Shown here: positions 18,901-26,725 of the stretch, piece by piece
Layout of the letters: the number at the start of each line of letters is the position of its first letter
Position numbering within the stretch: position 1 is the first letter of the stretch
Assembly (NCBI GenBank): GCA_951813325.1
Contig: OX638350.1
Location: 2,709,954-2,773,953, forward strand
Origin: an uncultured Acidimicrobiales bacterium
GTDB taxonomy: Bacteria > Actinomycetota > Acidimicrobiia > Acidimicrobiales > Bin134
Length of the DNA stretch: 64,000 nt
Direction of reading: 5' to 3'
The notes under the pieces: generated by a model
Told to the model about the DNA's origin: nothing
The model's database searches: none
The model's input: only the letters and a program-made list of their open reading frames with translations
Program-made: the position numbers and the translations under genes

Positions 18901-21900
18901 GCGGCACCGCGTCGGTCATAGAAAAGCAGATCCCCGGTCAGAACCTCCTGCGTCTGCTCTTCAGCCTCCTCCGCCTCACCGTCGGCCTCCCGCAAACGAG
19001 CATGACAGAACAGCTGCTGCGGCAGCGGCCCGATCAGCCACAGCCGATCCCATGCCAAGGGCAGGTAGGCCATGCCGTCTTCTGCGCCGGCTGCACAACG
19101 CGCCTCGGCCATGACCTGGAAGCATCCGTCCAGCAGCAGGGGGTGAGCTTCCAGACTGCCGCCGTCCACTGTTTCGGGGAGGGCCACCTCGCCGAGCGCC
19201 TCGCCCTCGGCGGCCCACAAGCCCCGCAGGGTGCGGAACCGCGCCCCGAGATCGATCCCGGTGCCGGCTCGAGAACCATAGAACTCCGAGACGTCTTTCG
19301 ACTCGAGGCCAGCTCGCAGGCCATCCAAGTCGACGGCTTCGGTACCATCGGCCCGATCAGCCTCGAGAGTCGCCCGGCCCTCGGCGTGAAGCGTCCACCC
19401 GTCCTCACCACCGCCTCGGCTGAAGATCTCGAATTGCGACGGCGCCTTGGGCTCTGCCCCGTCCAGCACCAGCTGCACTCGGCGCCCCTCAGACTGGCCA
19501 TCGTCATCCGAGTCGGGCTCGGAAAAGATCATCGGGCTGTGCAGCTGGAGATCCTCGACAACCAGCGTCCCCGACCAGCTGGCCGGAGCTTTCGATGGCC
19601 GTTCGGCGCCGTTGGCCCGCAACGCCGATGCGGCCATGGCGCCGTACAGCGCGCCGGGCGTGATGACTCGGCCGTAAACCCGGTGATCAGTCAGCCACGC
19701 CGGATCGGAGGCATCCATCTCCGTCTCGAACAGGAGGTCGCCCCGAGGGGATTCATGGCAGATGCCGAGCAATTCGTGTCCCGTGCTCGATCGACGGCGT
19801 TTCGGCGTTTGCACCCAGTGGCGTTGACGTTGGAACGGGTAGCCGGGAAGCGAGATGCGCCGCCGGGTCTCGCCGCCGAACAGGCCCTCAAAGGAAACAC
19901 CGACCCCCGCTTCGTGCACCCCCGCCACGGCATCGATGAACCCGCAGCCGTCGAAAGGAACCGGGGTTCGATCGGACGGCCGCTTCATGCTTGACACCAC
20001 AACCGGCTCGGTGGTTTCGGCCTGGCCCGGCCAAGCCAGAACCGTCATGGGGCCGAGCACCGCACCGGGGCCGACCTCGATGACCACCTCCGCTCCCAAA
20101 TCGGCCAGCGTCTCGACACAACTGCGAAACTCCACCGGCTGTCGGGCCTGGCGACGCCAGTAAGCCCCGTCCATCGCTTGGCCCTCTTCGAGCACTTGGC
20201 CGGTCATGCTGCTCACCAGCGTGAGTGACGGCGCCGTGGTCGTCAGTTCAGAGTGAAGCGCTTCGATCCCGTCCAAAATCGGTTCCACCATGGCGCTGTG
20301 GTACCCGGCGCTCTTCTCCAATCGCCGAACCCGAACCTCCTCAAACTCAAAGCGCTCCAGGATCGCCTCGACATCGGCGGTTGGTCCGCTCACCATGAGG
20401 TGGGCGCCGTTGTCGGCGGATCTGGCCAGCCTCGAGTCGCCGGAAACCGCGCGCTGCTCCTCTACCGCCGCCGCCACTTCGGATGTTGGGGCGAACACCG
20501 CGGCCATCGCACCGGGCTCTTGCAGCTCCGACATCAACTTGCCGCGTCCAGCGGCGAAGCGAAGGCCATCTTCCAGGCTGAGAACTCCAGCGGTGTGCGC
20601 TGCCGCGACCTCACCCAGGCTGTGCCCGACTACCGCACTGGGCCGAACCCCCAAGCTCGACCACAAGGCGGTGAGCGCGCACTCCAACGCGTAGACGGCC
20701 GGCTGCGTCCACGCCGGATCGTCCAGATCCCCCTTTGCATCGGGCTTTCCGGACATCACCGCCAGCAGCGAAACCCCGCGCTCTTCACGGAACACCTCGT
20801 CGCAGCGGTCCAGGACGGCTCGTGCCACCGGCTCGCTGCGATAGAGCGATTCGCCCATCCCCACCCACTGGCTGCCCTGGCCGGTGTAGGCAAACGCCAC
20901 CTTCGGGGCGGTGCGGGCGCTCGACACCTCCTCACCCGAATCAACCAGCGCCTTGAGCTGCTCCCGCAGCGTCTCGGCATCTCGAAATACCACTCCGGCT
21001 CGGTGGGAGAAGTGGCTGCGACCCACCCCTGCCGTCCAGGCCATGTCTGAGAGCAGATCGCCTTCTGGGGAATCGAGATCCTCCGCTCGTTCTTCTAGCC
21101 AGGGGAGGTAGCTGCCCGCCAACTCCCTCAGGGCCTTTTCCGACTTCGCCGAAAGGGGCAGCAGCCTCGCGGGCCGCGGTGTGATGGCGCCGTCCACCCG
21201 CAGAGCCGCCGCAAGCTCCGGGGAGGTGATGGCAACGGGTCGAGGAGCACCTGTCGGCCACCGCTCCTCACCGGGTTTAGCCGGTTCGTCCTCCCGCGTG
21301 TCGTAGGCCTCCACGATGATGTGGGCGTTGGTGCCCGACCAGCCGAACCCGCTCACCCCGGCAATGGGCATGCGGTCGGTATGGCGCGGCCAGGGGGTCG
21401 GCTCGGCAGTCACCTGCAACGGCACCCGATCCCATTCGATCTCCGGGGTCGGATCCTGGAAATTGAGGTGCTTGGGTATCACCCCTTGCTTCATGGCCAG
21501 CATCACCTTGACCAACCCGGCGACACCGGCGGCTGGCTCCAGATGGCCGACGTTGGTCTTGACCGACCCGATCAGCAGCGGTTGATCGGCATCTCGCTCT
21601 TGGCAGTAGGCGGCGGCTGCGGCCCTCAATTCGATGGGATCACCCACTGGGGTTCCCGTCCCGTGGGCCTCCACGTAGTCCACCTGCGATGGCGAAATCC
21701 CCGCACTGGTCAGCGCCTCTTGGATCACCCGCTCCTGGGCTTCGCCGTTGGGCACGGTCAGCCCGGTGCTCGCCCCGTCCTGGTTCAGCGCCGAACCCCG
21801 GATCACCCCCCAAATCCGGTCACCGTCGGCCTCGGCCTCGCTCAGCCGCTTCAGCACGAGAATGCCGCAGCCCTCGCCCCGGACATACCCGTTGGCCGCC

Positions 21901-22610
21901 GCGTCGAACGTCTTGCACCGTCCATCCGGGGCCAGCATCCCGGCGTTGCCCCGCAATTCGAACAGCCGGCCCGACAAGATGACGTGTACCCCTCCGGCCA
22001 GAGCCAGATCGGCTTCGCCTCGCTGGAGCCCGGACACCGCTTGGTGCACCGCGGCCAGCGACGACGAGCAGGCGGTGTCCACCGCGATCGCAGGGCCTTG
22101 CAGCCCCAGTGCGAAGGCCACTCGCCCGATGGCGGTGTTGAACGAGGTGCCGCTCACCGAGTACAAGCTGACTGCGGCCTCGGCGGTCGCGCTGTCGGTC
22201 AAGATCAGCCCGCGGTAGTCGTTGTTGCTGATTCCCGCATACACCCCGGTGCGGCTGCCCTTGAGCTGATCGGGGTCGATTCCCGCTTCTTCCAGAGCCT
22301 GCCAGCTCGTCTCCAGCATCAACCGCTGCTGGGGATCCAGGAACTGGGCCTCAACCGGCGAGATCCGGAAGAACGAGGCGTCGAACTGATCGATGCCGTC
22401 GATGAACCCGGCAAAGCGACAGGCATCGTTCTGAACACCGACATCGGGGAACAGCTCTCCAATCCGCCCGACGCCGGAACCGGGAACGCCCTCGGCTACC
22501 GCATTCTCGCCCGCTTCCAGCAGGCGCCAAAACCCCGGTAGGTCGCTGGCCCCCGGGAAGCGGCAGGCCATCCCCACAACCGCGATCGATTCCCCCGACC
22601 GAGAAGTCAT
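12957..22610 (-). CDS. Type I PKS: KS-AT-DH-CMeT-psiKR-ER-KR-ACP-KS(AT-less)
   Basis: A 3217-residue synthase; ATG 22610 has an AAGGAG site 6 bases upstream. KS1 (8-435): Cys181, His316, His356. AT (570-860): GHSLGE Ser664, substrate-loop motif AGYH (768-771), neither HAFH nor YASH. DH (940-1240): His976 in HxxxGxxxxP, Asp1161. C-methyltransferase (about 1315-1660): VGAGTGSATA at 1490. A structural KR half (1670-1875). ER (1895-2215): HAGTGGVGMA at 2034. KR (2220-2400): GGLGGIG, Ser2355, Lys2332, but His2369 at the Tyr position. ACP (2500-2570): Ser2532. KS2 (2600-3020): Cys2765, His2900, His2940. After KS2 the KS-AT linker joins directly to the post-AT linker (YPFQRQRFW) and the protein ends. 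Predicted product: a reduced alpha-methyl acyl chain. The architecture resembles sponge-symbiont Sup synthases, proposed to make methyl-branched fatty acids. Confidence 0.95.
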   Translation of the reverse strand: MTSRSGESIAVVGMACRFPGASDLPGFWRLLEAGENAVAEGVPGSGVGRIGELFPDVGVQNDACRFAGFIDGIDQFDASFFRISPVEAQFLDPQQRLMLETSWQALEEAGIDPDQLKGSRTGVYAGISNNDYRGLILTDSATAEAAVSLYSVSGTSFNTAIGRVAFALGLQGPAIAVDTACSSSLAAVHQAVSGLQRGEADLALAGGVHVILSGRLFELRGNAGMLAPDGRCKTFDAAANGYVRGEGCGILVLKRLSEAEADGDRIWGVIRGSALNQDGASTGLTVPNGEAQERVIQEALTSAGISPSQVDYVEAHGTGTPVGDPIELRAAAAAYCQERDADQPLLIGSVKTNVGHLEPAAGVAGLVKVMLAMKQGVIPKHLNFQDPTPEIEWDRVPLQVTAEPTPWPRHTDRMPIAGVSGFGWSGTNAHIIVEAYDTREDEPAKPGEERWPTGAPRPVAITSPELAAALRVDGAITPRPARLLPLSAKSEKALRELAGSYLPWLEERAEDLDSPEGDLLSDMAWTAGVGRSHFSHRAGVVFRDAETLREQLKALVDSGEEVSSARTAPKVAFAYTGQGSQWVGMGESLYRSEPVARAVLDRCDEVFREERGVSLLAVMSGKPDAKGDLDDPAWTQPAVYALECALTALWSSLGVRPSAVVGHSLGEVAAAHTAGVLSLEDGLRFAAGRGKLMSELQEPGAMAAVFAPTSEVAAAVEEQRAVSGDSRLARSADNGAHLMVSGPTADVEAILERFEFEEVRVRRLEKSAGYHSAMVEPILDGIEALHSELTTTAPSLTLVSSMTGQVLEEGQAMDGAYWRRQARQPVEFRSCVETLADLGAEVVIEVGPGAVLGPMTVLAWPGQAETTEPVVVSSMKRPSDRTPVPFDGCGFIDAVAGVHEAGVGVSFEGLFGGETRRRISLPGYPFQRQRHWVQTPKRRRSSTGHELLGICHESPRGDLLFETEMDASDPAWLTDHRVYGRVITPGALYGAMAASALRANGAERPSKAPASWSGTLVVEDLQLHSPMIFSEPDSDDDGQSEGRRVQLVLDGAEPKAPSQFEIFSRGGGEDGWTLHAEGRATLEADRADGTEAVDLDGLRAGLESKDVSEFYGSRAGTGIDLGARFRTLRGLWAAEGEALGEVALPETVDGGSLEAHPLLLDGCFQVMAEARCAAGAEDGMAYLPLAWDRLWLIGPLPQQLFCHARLREADGEAEEAEEQTQEVLTGDLLFYDRRGAAIGGLSGYSVKRATRAALLSAASGVDGLLYEVVWRDRPLAPGLLPADFLPRPTAIADGSEPFSQYLMAEGVGAESRAALLADLERLAWSYARLALDRLGWVRQAGEAVDPDGLRENSGVAPEHGRLFRRMLEMMAEGGVLEESGDGFVVRVGSDDPLPEALPSDPLGLADWMEGRYPHGVTEIGLFRRSGGSLADVLVGAADPLTLLFSSGEPSAADLYLKAPVAQAANRMLGDAVAALVAELPESRRLRVLEVGAGTGSATASVLPELPEQRYDYTYTDISAGFFAEAESRFGGAEASIDYRVLDIEVDPIEQGFDNHGYDLVIASNVLHATRYLDETLDHCRRLLAPSGYLIALENLRGQGWLDLTFGQLDGWWRFADDYRPHHALASPDVWQQALGDAGFAEADVLGVDRSDTAREPDRGVIAAQGPAKVSELPGVWVLASDSLGSAEYLGLELAAQNQTVVLISDGEPTGSVPLSNGPGVIRASLLMNQRESWQSLFEDIPSDAPLRGVVHVASLDGRGALVTTEQLAQDAAQAGMSALALMQGMGDADATPTNGVWLVTRGAQVLEHERAEGIASSLLWGFGKVVAREAPHLNLRMIDLDPGRAVPLSDLANELLHPDAENHIAYRLGLRQAARLDRSGVGSGRPSLPEPAGEANWYLEPDSDGALEEIRVEACSAVPLTPQEVRVAVEAAGLNFWDMFRSLGVIDEGLLGGEFCGRVVEIGSEVSSASPGDRVVGLAFGTFGSKAVTREEMVAPAPPGIPAAALATIPTAFVSAALSFDMADLNAGERVLIHAGTGGVGMAAVQLAQAAGAEVFATTSAPKQAYLRSLGVKHVFDSRQTKFGEEILEATGGEGVHMVLNSLTGPGFIDASLSCLARGGRFVEMARVEILSPEEMSAVRPDVGYWILELDVLKESDPARAGDSLRRVMEGVATGDLSPLVHTRWSLAEAGSAMKYMQAARHIGKIVLAGAPLETGRLRDDRTYLVTGGLGGIGCVVAGWLADRGAGAIVLNGRRAPDPEAAEAIEELRQQGVAVGVELADVTDPAALDEMLARIDANLPPLGGVVHSVGVLSDGALTNQTWEKFEEVLWPKMLGAWHLHRATEDRDLDLFVLFSSVAGVMGNPGQSNHAAANAFLDQLAAHRRSLGFPGQSIAWGAWSGLGEAEEQRERIARQLEAAGTGWISPEQGLRAFDHLVRQDVTMGMVAAVDWQVVSEGPDAQSPLLEGLLSASGGAAAGTQDSSVELLDDLRNVTAAEREQRLISFLQRELQAVMRLPEMPETSAVFADLGMDSLMVVELRNRLNRAFAGQCTVSNTAIFNYPNITGLARHLSKEFGQTGEAVEPLEEVELPQPRVVQSTEDGIAIVGMACRFPGAEDLSAYWRLLEAGENTVSDGRQDGGFWEGVPGDPTAADAAYRRGSFIPGLDSFDSQFFRVPPKEVRTIDPLQRLLLETSWQAVEDAAIDPDRLKDTRSGVYVGVGVSEYRGLLEKNGLKGGHLNTAGSVTVGRVAFTLGFEGPAMPLDLACASSLVAVHQAVESLRRGEIDLALVGGVNAILSTAVTKALADSGLLSSQGQCKSFDASADGYVRGEGCGVVVLKRLSDAEAIGDRIWAVVRGSAVSQTGSGLALTVPSGRAQERVMVEALARAGVTPNEVDYVEAHGAGTAVGDAVEASAVSAIYGRGRGEDRPLWIGSVKTNIGHLESASAMASLIKVVLGMRQDTVPKHLHFDNASPEIDWERMPLRVATEAMSWPRSPGQQAVAAVNAFGISGANAHIVVQGYESPEPESAELGESVWPVGAAKAVDTAIEHAPSTSSVRLLPLSAKSPQALADLAGRYLSWLDQHIDHLPEAGAPTDPLLSDMAWTASVGRSHFSHRAALVFRDAASLRHQLRLLADAGGAVEASAANSSQPATADPTPIAGDGFIEGVASDYEEGRAVPFESLFQGEERRRISLPSYPFQRQRFWADAPDSPHSAPGD

Positions 22611-22629
22611 GCTTTCTCCTTCGGCAGGT

Positions 22630-24396
22630 CTAAGCCCCTCCTTTGACCTGCACCGTAACGATATCCAAGCCGTGGTACTTCTGATGGTGGACAGAGGACG
22701 CAAAGTGCCTCAGGAGGCGAAGTGACAGCTCCCCCTCCTGCAAGCCCTCGGATTCTTCGCTTAAACAGGCCAAACGATCTTCAAGATTCTCCTCATCGAA
22801 CACGGCCAAGAACTCCATCTCCACCATTCGGGCGTCGGGGCGGGCCTGGATGATCAATCGAGGCTCATGTTCGGGAGGCTGGTCCGCTGGCACCAGGCTC
22901 AGCAGCATTTCCTCGCCGGGCTCATCGGGCTGCACCAGGCTCAGCAACGCCTCTTCACCGGCAGAGCGCAGCCGCTGGGTCGAGGCTTCGTTCCAGCCGA
23001 CACCGGCGGCCAGACCTTGGAGGAAGCGATCGATCTCGGGCAGCGCTGAGACGCCCAGCTCGACCTCCAAGCGGCTGCGCCGCTGTGGCCTGGTCAGATC
23101 CAAGAACACGGTCATCAACACCGCAGCTACTGCGCCGACCAGCATGCCGTTGTCGAGCAGGAGACCCCACTTCCTGCCCAGCAGATCGGCAAAGATCGTC
23201 TGGTTGTCGAGTCCCATGCCCAGCGAGAATGCCAGCCCCACAACCAGGGCCTTCTGCGCGTCGAGACCATCCTGGACCACTGTGCGAATGCCGCTCACAA
23301 AGAGCAGCGCAATGGCCGTCAGCAGGTAGGCGGCCATGACCGGACTGGGAAGGGTGAGCAGGAACGCGGTCAGCTTTGGCAAAAAGGCCAGTGCCAGCAA
23401 GGCGCCGCCGATGACATACCCGATACGGCGAGCGGCCACACCGGTGAAGCCGATGAGCGACACGCTGGTCCCTGAGTACACGGAGTTGGGAGGAGTTCCA
23501 AAAATGCCAGACGCCAGGATGCCGAGCCCGTTGGTGTTGAGTGATCCCTGCACCAGGCGGAAGTCGGGAACCCGCGGCCGGCGCCACGAGACCTGCTGGA
23601 TGGCGACGCTGTCGCTGACGTTTTTGACTCCGCCGGCCAGCGTCACCACCACAAAGGCGGGCAGCAGCGACCAGAAGCTTGCCCCCGGGGTCAGGTCGAA
23701 TCCGGGGAACCCGCCGGAGTCGGGAATGCCGACCCAGGCCGCGTCGCCCACCGAGCTGATCTCATAGGCACCGAACAGCGCCGCCGCCACGCTGCCGGTG
23801 ACGATTCCAATGAGCGGCGACCACAAGCGCCAAACCCCCGAAGCCTGCAAGAAGAGCACGGTGGACACCACCAGCGTCACCAAGGCGACTGTCGGTCCCG
23901 CGGCCTCGGGAGCGTCGGCCGGCACATCTTCGAGCCGGTCGAGCGCCACCGGCAAGATGGTGGCTGCAATCAGCATCAGCACCGTGCCAGTGACCACCGG
24001 CGTGACGATCCGGCGCAAAAGCGGCAGCCAGAAGGCCAGAACAAGGTAGAACAGCGAGGCCACCACGGTGAGGCTGGCCAATAGCTCTGGACCGCCCTCG
24101 GCCAGCGCCAACACCGAGATGGCAATGAAGTTCGGGGTCGGCCCCATGATCAGGATGTGCCCGGCGCCGAACCGCCGGAATCGGGTGGCCTGCAACGCGG
24201 TCAGCGCCCCCGCAATGATCAGCGCCCCGAACAGGGCCCACGAGAAATACCCCGCATCTTGGCCCCCAGCCCGAGCAGTGATGACCACGATCGACACGAT
24301 CGGCGCCAAGGCCAGCACAATGCCCTGCAATCCCGCGATGGCAGCAACAGCCGGAGGACATCGCTCGTTCGGCTCGTACTGAATGGCGTCGCTCAT
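22630..24396 (-). CDS. NCS2 (xanthine/uracil) permease fused to an RsbW-like tail
   Basis: A 588-residue protein. Residues 1 to about 445 are the NCS2 nucleobase permease fold, with the signature stretches VKNVSDSVAIQQ and NTNGLGILASGIFGTPPNSVYSG and a series of hydrophobic helices. The remaining 140 residues are cytoplasmic and resemble an anti-sigma-type histidine-kinase ATPase: a helix LPEIDRFLQGLAAGVGW, then RLRSAGEEALLSL where the N-box Asn is lost. A short internal duplication (LSLVQPDEPGEE, LSLVPADQP) follows. Typical NCS2 permeases end near residue 450-480, so the tail is an addition. The gene ends 19 bases before the PKS start, so both lie on one transcript. Substrate and role of the tail are unknown. 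Confidence 0.8.
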   Translation of the reverse strand: MSDAIQYEPNERCPPAVAAIAGLQGIVLALAPIVSIVVITARAGGQDAGYFSWALFGALIIAGALTALQATRFRRFGAGHILIMGPTPNFIAISVLALAEGGPELLASLTVVASLFYLVLAFWLPLLRRIVTPVVTGTVLMLIAATILPVALDRLEDVPADAPEAAGPTVALVTLVVSTVLFLQASGVWRLWSPLIGIVTGSVAAALFGAYEISSVGDAAWVGIPDSGGFPGFDLTPGASFWSLLPAFVVVTLAGGVKNVSDSVAIQQVSWRRPRVPDFRLVQGSLNTNGLGILASGIFGTPPNSVYSGTSVSLIGFTGVAARRIGYVIGGALLALAFLPKLTAFLLTLPSPVMAAYLLTAIALLFVSGIRTVVQDGLDAQKALVVGLAFSLGMGLDNQTIFADLLGRKWGLLLDNGMLVGAVAAVLMTVFLDLTRPQRRSRLEVELGVSALPEIDRFLQGLAAGVGWNEASTQRLRSAGEEALLSLVQPDEPGEEMLLSLVPADQPPEHEPRLIIQARPDARMVEMEFLAVFDEENLEDRLACLSEESEGLQEGELSLRLLRHFASSVHHQKYHGLDIVTVQVKGGA

Positions 24397-24523
24397 AACC
24401 GGCTTTCGAGGCCGTCCCGTAACTTAGCCTGAATCCACCGGGTACCTCCCTGGCCCTCTTCGCACTGACATGGCTCCATCCTCCCAACGAACGGAGACAG
24501 CGCAATACCCGGGGAGGTTCATC

Positions 24524-24589
24524 ACAACGTCACAGCCACCCCGGCCGTGACTCAACAAAAACAGCCTCTACCAAACCCGGCGTGATTCA
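24524..24589. repeat. Relic of an IS3-family right end (unoccupied IS256 target)
   Basis: Bases 24531-24589 match the last codons and right end of the IS3-family element at 36.3-40.4 kb: here the frame still reads T-A-T-P-A-V-T-Q-Q-K-Q-P-L-P-N-P-A-stop and ends in the terminal repeat. Unlike that copy it contains a single uninterrupted TGACTCAA (24548-24555), the octamer duplicated around the IS256 element there. The relic sits between the permease gene's end and the NCS2 promoter region; the rest of 24397-24596 shows nothing else recognisable. Confidence 0.85.
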
Positions 24590-24596
24590 ACAGGGC

Positions 24597-25664
24597 TTAG
24601 AGCTTGGCTTCGCGGGGGTCCCAAATGGTTCGGAGGGATTCTCCGATGCGGTTCAGCGACAACACGGTGAGGAACATCAGCACACCGGGCACGAACACGA
24701 TGTGGGGAGCGTCTTGCAACACGGTTTGTTGGCGGCCTTCGCTGATCATATTGCCCCATGTTGGAGTGCTGATGGGGTCGATCCCCACTCCCAGGAAGCT
24801 CAGCGAGGCCTCGGCCACGATCACCACCGCCACGATGATGACCGCGTACGAGGCCAATGGGAGAGCGACGTTGGGCATGATCTCTCGGAACAGAATTCGG
24901 CTGTTGGACGCCCCCATGGCCCTGGCTGCGGTGACGAACTCCCGGGCGGCAAACGTCAGGGTATTGGCCCGGGCCAGCCGGGCCATGGTGGGAATGCTGA
25001 GCATGGACAGCGCCAAGGTCACGACAAGCACGCTGCCGCCAAATATGGCGACGATGGTAAACAGCAGAATCAGAGCCGGATACGCCAGGATCGAGTCGGT
25101 GAGGATGTTGAAAGTCCCCTCGATCGGCCCGCGGAAATACCCGGCAACCAAGCCCACGATTGATCCAAGCACGAGGCCTATACCCACTGCGCCAATCCCC
25201 ACGATCAGCGAAACCCGCGCGCCTTGGATGGCCTGAGCCATCACGCTTTTGCCGACTCGGTCAGTGCCCAAAGGCTCATGAGTGCTCAACTCTGGCGGCT
25301 GCTCCAAATTTTTGAAATCGGACGTTAGGTCGTCGAACAGCCCAGCAAGCTGCATGAACACAAACACCAGCAGGATCGCCATCCACGCCACCGACAGCCA
25401 CGTGGCTGGGTCGATATGGGAGCCGAACACCCCCTTGATTAGCAACCCCAAGCCGGTAACGATGGCATAAAACCCCATCAAGGTGACGATCACCTGCAAC
25501 CAGGCAACGCGGTCAAACAGCACATTCAGCTGCACGACCAACAGAGGCACCCCCACGACTATCCGGACAATGCCCTCCCACGAGTTCCGAGTCCGACGAC
25601 TACGTTCGGGATCAACTATGAGGGCCCCTTCTGAATTGCTCGCCGAGCTAGAGACATCAGCCAC
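24597..25664 (-). CDS. Peptide/nickel-type ABC transporter permease (DppC/OppC-like)
   Basis: A 355-residue membrane protein with a loop STHEPLGTDRVGKSVMAQ before the permease core and the EAA loop EFVTAARAMGASNSRILFRE. As in the first operon, the N-terminal membrane part is enlarged (three or four helices before the loop), and both C-termini end in W-D-P-R-E-A. The start overlaps the DppB-like gene by 8 bases, exactly as in the first operon. The two operons therefore look like diverged paralogues. Its stop lies 8 bases from an IS3 end relic, so any native terminator has been lost. Confidence 0.9.
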   Translation of the reverse strand: MADVSSSASNSEGALIVDPERSRRTRNSWEGIVRIVVGVPLLVVQLNVLFDRVAWLQVIVTLMGFYAIVTGLGLLIKGVFGSHIDPATWLSVAWMAILLVFVFMQLAGLFDDLTSDFKNLEQPPELSTHEPLGTDRVGKSVMAQAIQGARVSLIVGIGAVGIGLVLGSIVGLVAGYFRGPIEGTFNILTDSILAYPALILLFTIVAIFGGSVLVVTLALSMLSIPTMARLARANTLTFAAREFVTAARAMGASNSRILFREIMPNVALPLASYAVIIVAVVIVAEASLSFLGVGIDPISTPTWGNMISEGRQQTVLQDAPHIVFVPGVLMFLTVLSLNRIGESLRTIWDPREAKL

Positions 25665-26610
25665 GTCTGATCCTTGGGTCTAGCAATGCGTAGGTGACCT
25701 CCACTAGCAAATTGAGGAGCACATAGGCCACCACCACCACGATCACCATCCCCTGCAACATGACCAAGTCGTTGCCGAGAATTGAATCGACCATCTTTCT
25801 CCCGACGCCCGGGATCGTGAACAACACCTCGATGATGACCGCCCCGCCGATAAGGCGACCCGTGCTCACCCCGGCCAGGGTGATGAGCGAGAACGACGAC
25901 GGCCTCAGGGCATGTCGAAATAGAATGTGGGTGGGAGACATGCCTTTGGCCTTGGCGGTCAGAACAAAGTCGTCTTGGAGCGTGGCCATCATGTCAGCCC
26001 GCAACAACCGCTGGAATACCGCGATCTCGGTGAGAGACAGGGCAACCACAGGCATGATCATGCGTTGTATGTGGTCCCACCAGTCCCATTCAGTGAGGCG
26101 CGTCCATCCTTGGGGGGGCAGCCAATCAAGCTGAGTGAACAAAATGACGACGAGCAGAATCCCCACCAGGAATTGGGGTACCGAAATGGCCGCAAACGAG
26201 GCTGAGTTCAACGTTCGATCGATCCGGCCTCCCGCCCGATAGGCGGCATACACCCCCAAGGGAATTGAAATGAGCAGGGCGAAGACCTGGGCGACTAGGG
26301 CAATCTCCAACGTGACCGGCAGCCGATTGCGCAGCTCAGAAACAACCGTCAAGCCCGGGGTCTTCACCGACTCCCCGAGATCCCCGGTGACCACGTCACC
26401 CAGCCACTTCCCGTAGCGGACCACAACGTTGTCATCGAGGCGCAGCTCTCGGTTTACAAATTCTCGTGCACCCGGCTCTTGGGCCCGCTCCTGACCAAGC
26501 AGCCGCACGGTGGGATCACCGCTGAGAAACTCAACGTATGACGAGGTGAAGAAGCTCACGATGAGCAGCACGGGGATCAACCGGATGATGCTGCGCCCGA
26601 TGGTCTTCAA
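25657..26610 (-). CDS. Peptide/nickel-type ABC transporter permease (DppB/OppB-like)
   Basis: A 317-residue protein of normal DppB size: N-terminal anchor (IIRLIPVLLIVSFFTSSYVEF), the LSGDPTVRLLGQ segment, then the core with EAA loop DFVLTAKAKGMSPTHILFRH and the C-terminal LLDPRIRRG. It is separated from its binding-protein gene by 115 bases that contain a very strong hairpin, so it is probably expressed below the level of the binding protein. No ATPase gene follows in the operon. Confidence 0.92.
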   Translation of the reverse strand: MKTIGRSIIRLIPVLLIVSFFTSSYVEFLSGDPTVRLLGQERAQEPGAREFVNRELRLDDNVVVRYGKWLGDVVTGDLGESVKTPGLTVVSELRNRLPVTLEIALVAQVFALLISIPLGVYAAYRAGGRIDRTLNSASFAAISVPQFLVGILLVVILFTQLDWLPPQGWTRLTEWDWWDHIQRMIMPVVALSLTEIAVFQRLLRADMMATLQDDFVLTAKAKGMSPTHILFRHALRPSSFSLITLAGVSTGRLIGGAVIIEVLFTIPGVGRKMVDSILGNDLVMLQGMVIVVVVAYVLLNLLVEVTYALLDPRIRRG

Positions 26611-26662
26611 TGTTCGTCACCTCCCCCGACGCCTCAACTCGGACCCGTACATGATGCCCCAC

Positions 26663-26709
26663 AGATCAAGGGGGGGTGGGCACGATTCGTGCCCACCCCC
26701 CCTTGATCT
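26663..26709 (-). terminator. Perfect 23-bp hairpin between binding-protein and permease genes
   Basis: Two 23-base arms, AGATCAAG plus seven G, then TGGGCACGA, and the exact complement, flank a single central base at 26686. It lies 16 bases after the binding-protein stop and 53 before the permease start. No U-run follows on the minus strand, so partial termination or protection of the upstream mRNA 3' end is more likely than full termination. Such intercistronic hairpins commonly raise binding protein over permease. Confidence 0.75.
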
Positions 26710-26725
26710 CAGTAGAAGTTGTCGA

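Noticed and set aside
13227-22541. Many plus-strand frames of 100-400 codons opposite the PKS
   Set aside because: Arg/Gly/Pro-rich shadows of the PKS; none has a start with a binding site or a recognisable domain.
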